From: Aplectana chamaeleonis
Lineage: Eukaryota > Nematoda > Chromadorea > Rhabditida > Cosmocercidae
DNA length: 64,000 bases
Direction: 5' to 3'
NCBI GenBank assembly: GCA_029168955.1
Contig: JAPDOI010001078.1
Coordinates: 124,001 to 188,000 of the forward strand
Position 1 is the first letter of the stretch; each line of letters starts with the position of its first letter. Of this stretch, positions 56,985-64,000 are shown one piece after another. The translations under genes and the position numbers were made by a program. The notes beneath the pieces were generated by a model. It saw only the letters and a program-made list of their open reading frames with translations. It was not told the origin of the DNA and ran no database searches.

Positions 56985-58260
56985 AATTCAACTGCGCATG
57001 ACTGCACAAAATCGCGCGAATGATGTAAGTGACCTACAGCTACATTGGCAAATGCCGCATGTACTTTTGGAAGACTTGGATTGCATGTCATATACAAGGC
57101 TGTAGTGGAGGGGAAAACGAAATGCGGAATCTATTTATTTGTTCATCTGATCAAATGAAATAGTCTGCGGTACCGCACCTCAACACGTGAGCGTCCATAA
57201 TCACTCGATAATGGTCAAATGTTAATGGTTAACAAAGGGTTCTCAACACGGAACAAGTTACGAACATTTCTTAACCGGACACTAACCAGAAGTTCTGAGT
57301 ATAAGAGCACCAAAGTTAGTATACATATTTTGCAAGAACCGATATTCCTCAATGTGTTGAACGCTACATTCAATTCTCATTTTGTTTTTATCAAACAGCT
57401 ATTTGTTCGCATACAATGAACTTCTATATAGGCATGTGCCCGACTACAATGCACGGCATGAACTTAGATAAAAGGCGTTTCGCGGCGTTTTTATAGTTCG
57501 CAGAAGAATAGTTGGATTTCGTGTTTCGAGGAATTGCTTTATCCTTCTGGACGGAGAGCATCTAGCATTTTGAACAACTAATAATTATGACGGCAGTAGA
57601 GTTCGCGTAACAGTTTTAGTCTGTGTCTGGCCTGGTCCACGCGTCAAACTAAATCGAAAACAGAAACCATACGTGTCCGAGATTTGTGGGCCTTCTTTTC
57701 CGTGATACCTACATACAGGCAAATACACTTCTTATCACCAGTTTTTTCCGCAAAAAAATGCTGCAGATGGCGACTTGTGTTCCACTCACGGTCAAGCAAT
57801 GTTGGAAATTCTCCGAAGTGGTAGGTCGCCACCTAATTTCAGAAGTTGGGGTGGTAGCATCACGAGATTTTTGAACTCGTTTCTTTTCGGTTTTCGACTC
57901 AGCTCTGAGCTTCAATTTTTTCCAACGGAAGGAATTTTCTTTTTCTGCCTCTATGGAAGCGGCTTTCCGTTTTTTCCAGCTCCAATATCAGTCTATTTTA
58001 CCGAACGGCTGAGTTATGGCCCATCAGAGCAATGCATATGTCAATGGAAGGCCCTCGAAAACCATTTTTTCGCTATTTGGACGTTTCCAATTTGTTCAGG
58101 CCATATCTCATCCAGCTCGATCGATCCCGGAACAAAAAGACATTCAGTGATGGCGATTTTCTGGGGATAGAAGGTCTCATTTGGTGCAGAACGTCTTGGC
58201 TCTACTCTAAAAATACAGAGTTCCATTTTGTGGGAGGACGGATAAGAGGTCGGCGGCAAT
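56985..58260. other. Unassigned sequence
   Basis: No exon was supported. The 57640-58255 part has a plus-strand open stretch but also stretches open on the other strand, and phrases such as GAGTTATGGCCC shared with the MITE at 59534, so it reads as an unclassified repeat. Confidence 0.35.
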
Positions 58261-58518
58261 CACGAGGTAACCAGTATAGTGCCCTGGACGAAAAGACCGA
58301 ATATCGGATAGATTCGAATGACCCTTTACAACGTCCGATTTTTGAATATTTTCGAATGACCCTTTTTTCAAAGTCCTAATTTCGAATAGATTCGAATAAA
58401 TCTGATTCTGAATATACTCGAAAACTTTTCGAATAATTTCAAAGCGACAGACTGAAAACAGGCCAGGTGAGCTGTCAGCGGATCCTCTAGTTAGAAGTGA
58501 AACTTACTGCCACTGATC

Positions 58519-58648
<130 letters not shown>

Positions 58649-59064
58649 CATATACAAAAAACACATCTGTGTCAATTATCAAAAAGGCATCTTCCAAAAT
58701 CTTGTACACATCTTTTGAAGATTATATAGTATCAATAAAAAACTATCTATCAATATTAGAGCCTGGAGTGCTCTGATTCATCCGTATTGTACTCCATTAA
58801 GCCGTTCGTTGGCATCCTCGTCGTGGCATGTGGATTGAATGCTTTGCTTTTCTAGACGCAATGCTTCTCATACCATCGTTTCAATGGAATTCACACTTTT
58901 AAACAAGTTTTTTAAGAGTTCTTTGTTTGTTTTCTTGGAGCGGAATGGGAGATGATGATATTGATTCCGACGCCGACCCTACGTTTGACACATGAACGAA
59001 ATGGAAAAAGCGATAAAGGGGAACGGCTAAAATGGAACAACAACAACTTTCTTGATGCCCTCGG

Positions 59065-59290
59065 TTAACGCGCCCCAAAGGCGATAAGCGCGGACAGCGT
59101 TTTACCGTCGCGCGCGTCGGGTGTTCCAGCCGAACTGCTCCTTAGCCACACCCGCGGTGTGGATTCGATCCACATGACCTCGTCGTCATCATAATCGGAC
59201 GATGGCGGAGAGCCGCTCTCGTTCTCCTCCACATCGGCTACGATGCGACTTCCGTAGCGGCTGACCTCCCACTGCCACAATTGTCATCTA
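59065..59290 (-). CDS. Probable terminal coding exon, minus strand, product unknown
   Basis: On the minus strand, TACGGTAG ends near 59290 and is followed by an open stretch to a TAA at 59065. The product is acidic and orderly: VSRYGSRIVADVEENESG, then PPSSDYDDDEVMWIE, then KTLSALIAFGAR at the end. Codon use is GC-rich and unlike the flanking AT-rich repeats. Upstream sequence on the same strand is a TTCGAATA-type repeat (59335-59475), so the earlier exons are displaced or lost. I do not recognise the family. It may be a live last exon or a captured fragment. Confidence 0.42.
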
Positions 59291-59334
59291 CCGTACACCA
59301 TAAATAGCGGCGACGGCGCTTTTTTGAGAGGTCC

Positions 59335-59480
59335 GATTATTGAATAGATTCGAATACCTTTTGAGGTCCAGGCGTTGGATAGTATTCGAGAAGTGCGATT
59401 TTCAAAATTTCGATAATAAATACGTATTCGAATGGCAATTATTCGAATATATCGATTCGAATCTATTCGAATGGCAATAA
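59335..59480. repeat. TTCGAATAGATTCGAA-rich repeat
   Basis: Units such as ATTCGAATAGATTCGAAT resemble those at 58290-58440 and in the ends of hAT-D. The two blocks flank the microsatellite and the minus-strand exon. Confidence 0.45.
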
Positions 59481-59529
59481 CTATAGTAACCATGGGTGCG
59501 CTTCTAAGATCATTCCCATGGCAAAAGGC

Positions 59530-59981
59530 TTAAAGGCAGTGTTCACGATAAAAGTCGTTTTTCTGTTTTACCGCATATCTTGAAAACGGTCCCAAGCGGA
59601 TTTCAATGATGTCCCTGGAAACGGAGTTATGGCCCCTAAAATTCAGCTGGGGAAGCATTGTGGACGAGTTATCCGAGGCTCGTAGCTCCCGTTTTTTGCA
59701 GTCGATGTGTGCGAGCTGAGCTGAGTAAAGAGAGACGTTGACAATGGAGGGAAGAACGGGCTTTTGATGGGAAACCATCGCTCATCTAACCACGAATTCA
59801 TGGAAAGTGTTATAGGACGTGGGCGGAGTGGCCCAATGGTTTGGCTGGCCTACGAGATTTTCACCCACTTACCGGCCGTTTTTCGTCGCCCTTCCGTTCT
59901 CGATCTTCTTAGAGGGACCCAAAGCTTACATTTCAGCCAAAAAAACTTGCAACTTTTTTCTTCTTGTACACTGCCTTTTAA
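59530..59981. mobile_element. TTAA-flanked MITE, AGGCAGTG family, copy 3
   Basis: The element is 59534-59977 (444 bp), AGGCAGTGTTCACGAT to GTACACTGCCTT, with TTAA at 59530-59533 and 59978-59981. It is the outer part of the left arm of the second palindrome; the mirrored copy starts at 63587 (after TTAA at 63583-63586) and runs off the window end. Confidence 0.82.
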
Positions 59982-61612
59982 TGGAAAAGTAGCAACGGCC
60001 GAGTGGAAACAATTTGCAGTTATAATTCGTAGTCATGGGAAGTAAATTAACCAAGGAAAGGCTATTTATCCTCCCAGGGCGTCGTGGGTACTTTCTTGAA
60101 CGCACCCCAGTTTGTTGTATGCCAGCCAGATTGGTCATCCGCGCTGCGAAGCACGAGCCGTGCCCATCGGTTCTTGGACTAGGCCAGGAACAGAAGAGGA
60201 TTCATTAACTGCTATTTGTGTGTGTACTGCACGCAAAACGAGCAATTCGAGGCGGATTTTTGAAAATCACTTGCGTTTCTGCATTGCATCTTCGGCGCGC
60301 ATTTTTTTCTGCGCGAAATTTGAGGTTGCAATAGTATGCAGTTCCATTCCGCATTGTATTTTTTCCGCGCTTGAGATTTGAATTGCTTTTCGTTTGCGAT
60401 TGCAATTGCATTCCGCATTTCATCAGCTACTTTTCTGATGTGCCACTTCGTAATATCGGAAGCCGTTTCAGAGGATTTCTGCGGTTTGTGGTCAGCGTGG
60501 CCGATGCCCGAACACTCGGTTCACAACTCCTTCCTCGGCATGGAGGGCAAATTAGTGCCGTTGGCACAAGCCAAGTTTCGTCACGTTTGAAGCACGCTGT
60601 TGCGACTTGGAGGTGACGTGGCTTATTTCGCAACATCTGTATGTACCGATGTGGTGAGACAGCGAGATCGACGTCTTGCCGCGCCAGACGGCGAGAGTCC
60701 GGCAGACTGTGAGAGGGCTTACAGCCTGCCAACGCATCTTCGTCACCATCTAGCCTTCTGGATCCCCAGGTGACGTCATCTACGTCTTACGTCTTCCGTC
60801 CATCGAAATGCTGAAGCCCGAGTATTGTTCAGTTCGGCAGGCAGGTGAGTTGGTATGTGGGTGCGTACTACGGGCAAGCTACAGAAGAAATCGATTTGTA
60901 GGTGGGTGGCCTTCAGATGACGTCATCAGAGTCGTGGAGAGTATTCTGGGCTTCAGATGGCGTCATGACGACGTCGTGGAAAGAGGATGGGATCCAAATT
61001 CCGCAGGAGGCCGTAGAAAGTGGAGTTGGGCATCTGATGACGTCATCAGGACGTCGTGGAAAGTGCACAGGGCATCTGATGACGTCATCAGGCGTCTTGC
61101 AAAGTGCATAGGTCATCTGATGACGTCATGAGGACGTCAAAAATTTGTTTTTGTCCTATTGTCACTATACGTTGACACAAAAATTATCTGCAGAAATCCG
61201 GAAATCTCAAAAGCGGCGTTTTCCTCGAAATTTTCCCCCGGTTGGAAAGCTGAACGAAATTAGCCGAACTTCTTGTGAAATCGGCTATTAAACCACAGAT
61301 TCGTGATCAGCGCCCAAAAAACCCTGGGAAAATTTTAATTCAAATCTGGAACATTTTTTCCAAAAACGCTTCCAAAGCCCTCTAATCGGTATAAATAAAC
61401 GCTCAACCGAAAATCTCATACAGCCCAAACCCTGTCAGTCTGGTCAAAGTATGGAAATGTGCTTTCACCCAAACTTTGTTCAGGGGGTAGTTTCGGGCGC
61501 TGAACACACCGATGAGGTCCGTTTCCGGATTTCCCGAAGACTAATGCGCTTTTTGGAAGGTACAAAAAGCAGAAAAGACGACATTGTCAATCTTGCAACT
61601 TCTTGGAACCTG
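59563..61612. repeat. Left arm of second large inverted repeat
   Basis: Matches 61857-64000 in reverse complement. Position 59563 pairs with the last base of the window, so the true arm may start further left. Contents include MITE copy 3, a stretch with GCATTCCGCATTTCAT, and the TGACGTCA array. The inner end is CTTCTTGGAACCTG. Confidence 0.92.
60910..61140. repeat. Tandem array of TGATGACGTCATCA units (left arm)
   Basis: About five units of about 41 bp, each with TGATGACGTCATCAGG or a variant followed by ACGTCGTGGAAAGTGCACAG. The core TGACGTCA is the palindromic site of CREB/ATF-type bZIP proteins. The mirrored array is at 62320-62560. Confidence 0.82.
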
Positions 61613-61856
61613 AAAAAAAAGAAAAAGGTCATCTCCAGGTGAAAACAACTAACTCCCTCCCCCTATTTTCGCGTGCGCACTATATGATATGCAGGTTTTG
61701 AACAAACAACATTTTACCATGAACTTTTATTACTATGAGCAAAAGTTCTTACAAGGGAAGTGTTTAGAGTGGTAAACGCACCTGACAAAACGACTAGTAT
61801 CGTTAGTATCTCTAGTGGCTCGCTAGTAAAACTGCGCAGTACCCCGCCCCGAGCTG
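61613..61856. other. Spacer of second inverted repeat
   Basis: 244 bp of single-copy AT-rich sequence between the arms. No coding signal seen. Confidence 0.8.
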
Positions 61857-64000
61857 CAGGTTCCAAGAAGTTGCAAGCTTGACAATGTCGTCTTTCTGCT
61901 TTTTGTACCTTCCAAAAAGCGCATTAGTCTTCGGGAAATCCGGAAACGGACCTCATCGGTGTGTTCAGCGCCCGAAACTACCCCCTGAACAAAGTTTGGG
62001 TGAAGGCACATTTTCCATACTTTGACCAGACTGACAGGGTTTGGGCTTGTATGGATTTTCAGTTGGGCGTTTATTTATACCGATTAGAGGGCTTTGGAAG
62101 CGTTTTTTGGAAAATGTTCCAGAGTTGACTTAAAATTCTCTCAGGTTTTTTTGGGCGCTGATCACGAATCTGTGATTTAATAGTCGATTTTCCAGTTTTC
62201 GGCTAATTTCGTTCGAAGCTTTCCAATCGGGAAAAATTTCGAGGGAAAAACGTCACTTTCGAGATTTCCGGATTTCTGCGAATAATTTTTGTGTGAACGC
62301 ATAGTGACAAAAAAATTTTGACGTTCTGATGACGTCATCAGATGCCCTGTGCACTTTGCAAGACGCCCTGATGACGTCATCAGATGCCCTGTGCACTTTC
62401 CACGACGTCCTGATGACGTCATCAGATGCCCAACCCACTTTCTACGGCCTCCTGCGGAGGCCTTTGGATCCCCATCCTCTTTCCACGACGTCGTCATGAC
62501 GCCATCTGAAGCCCAGAATACTCTCCACGACGTCCTGATGACGTCATCTGAAGGCCACCCACCTACAAATCGATTTCTCTGTAGCTTACTTACGTAGTAC
62601 GTACCCACATACCAACTCACCTGCCTGCCGAACTGGACAATACTCGAACGCTTCAGCATTTCGATGGACGGAAGACGTAAGACGTAGATGACGTCATCAC
62701 AGGGATCCAGAAGGCTAGATGGTGACGAAGATGCGTTAGCGGGTTTGACTGTATGCGCCCTCTCACAGTCTGCCGGACTCTCGCCGTCTGCAACGCGGCA
62801 AGACGCCTACGATCGGCTCTTCGCTGTCTCACCACATCGGTACATGTTAGATGTTGCGAAATAAGCCACGTCACCTCCAAGTCGCAACAGAACGTGCAAA
62901 ACGTGACGAAACTTGGCTTCGAGGTGCCAACGGCAGGCTAATTTGCCCTCCATGTCACAACAGGAAGGAGTTGTGGGCTCCAGGTGACAACCGGGATTTC
63001 CTGAGCAGGCCACGCTGACCACAAACCGAGAAATCCTCAAAAACGGCTTCAATAGCCCCACACTACGAACGGCACATCAGGAAATAGCTGAGTTGATCGG
63101 CAACACAGAACATCTAGCTCTCTCAAAATGGGAACAAAATGAAATGCGGAATGCAATTGCAATCGCAAACGAAAAGCAATTCAAATCTCAAGCGCGGAAA
63201 AAATACAATGCGGAATGGAACTGCATACTATTGCAATTCAAATTTCGCGCCCAAGAAAAAATGCAACGCCGAATGCAATGCGAAACGCAAGCGATTTTCA
63301 AAAATCCGCCTCGAATTGCTCGTGTTGCGGTGCAGTACACACACAAATAGCAGTTAATGAATCCTCTTCTGTTCCTGGCCTAGTCCAAGAACCGATGGGC
63401 ACGGCTCGTGCTTCGCAGCGCGGATGACCAATCTAGCTAGCATACAACAAACTGGGGTGCGTTCCAAAGAAAGTACCCACGACGCCCTGGGAGGATAAAT
63501 AGCCTTTCCTTGGTTAATTTACTTCCCATGACTACGAATTATAACTGCAAATTGTTTCCACTCGGCCGTTGCTACTTTTCCATTAAAAGGCAGTGTACAA
63601 GAAGAAAAAGGTGCAAGTTTTTTTGGCTGAAATGTTAGCTTTGGGTCCCTCTAAGAAGATCGAGAACGGAAGGGCGACGAAAAACGGCCGGTAAGTGGGT
63701 GAAAATCTCGTAGGCCAGCCAAACCATTGGGCCACTCCGCCCACGTCCTATAACACTTTCCATGAATTCGTGGTTAGATGAGCGATGGTTTCCCATCAAA
63801 AGCCCCGTTCTTCCCTCTCCATTGTCAACGTCTCTCTTTACTCAGGTCAGCTCGCACACATCGACTGCAAAAACGGAGCTACGAGCCTCGGATAACTCGT
63901 CCACAATGCTTCCCAGCTGAATTTTAGGGGCCATAACTCCGTTTCCAGGGACATCATTGAAATCCGCTTGGGACCGTTTTCAAGATATGCGGTAAAACAG
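61857..64000. repeat. Right arm of second large inverted repeat (runs off the window)
   Basis: Reverse complement of the left arm with scattered base changes and small insertions, for example CGTACTACGTAAGTAAGC against CGTACTACGGGCAAGC. The arm is cut by the window end inside the mirrored MITE. Confidence 0.9.

Noticed and set aside
60910..61140. Hammerhead ribozymes, because CTGATGA is followed by GAAA in each unit
   Set aside because: The bases next to CTGATGA do not pair with those before GAAA, so no stem II forms. The TGACGTCA palindrome explains the conserved letters better.
59563..64000. Palindrome as a simple sequencing artefact
   Set aside because: The two arms differ by many substitutions and small indels, which a copied read would not show. 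Assembly misjoin is still possible and is listed as a check.

Overview
The window is eukaryotic, almost certainly from a nematode and probably a hookworm-like strongylid. The evidence is a gene with a 55-bp first intron, pyrimidine-plus-CAG acceptors, a likely trans-splice acceptor 30 bp before a start codon, and two RTE-clade retrotransposon lineages plus a tRNA-derived SINE of the kind I associate with hookworm genomes. The species assignment is inference. There are no bacterial operons, and most open reading frames are chance frames in repeats.

Layout. 1-13 kb: a complete non-autonomous hAT element (hAT-A, 8-bp target duplication) carrying a MITE, several foldback repeats, and an antisense decayed RTE copy. 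14.5-22.8 kb: a nest of insertions. An inverted-repeat pair with a Penelope/hammerhead-like motif flanks hAT-B; hAT-B is split by an element with CTCGGGCAT termini; that element contains a second, sense-oriented RTE with a nearly full endonuclease/reverse-transcriptase frame broken by five lesions. 24.4-26.4 kb: a SINE, a head-to-head mariner palindrome and a small terminal-inverted-repeat element. 26.59-40.24 kb: the one host gene I can model, six exons with consistent phases, about 240 codons, a Cys-rich segment and one C-terminal membrane segment. Its introns hold two TTAA-flanked MITEs, two hAT elements (hAT-C and hAT-D) and other foldbacks.

39.83-52.66 kb is a giant inverted repeat: two arms of about 5.2 kb around a 2.49-kb spacer. 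The left arm begins inside exon 5 of the gene, so the last one and a half exons are repeated in reverse in the right arm, where the last exon has a 1-nt insertion. The right arm abuts a truncated copy of hAT-C. 54.2-57 kb holds an internally deleted mariner and GC-rich repeats. Near 58.5 kb there is a 124-bp GT microsatellite, and near 59.1 kb a probable minus-strand coding exon. From 59.53 kb to the window end lies a second large palindrome (arms over 2.1 kb, 244-bp spacer) containing arrays of the palindrome TGACGTCA.

The window is thus one gene embedded in layered DNA transposons, RTE and SINE copies and two long palindromes. The best discovery leads are the gene/palindrome junction, the TTAA MITE family (with an empty-site comparison inside the window), the four-level nest and the TGACGTCA array.
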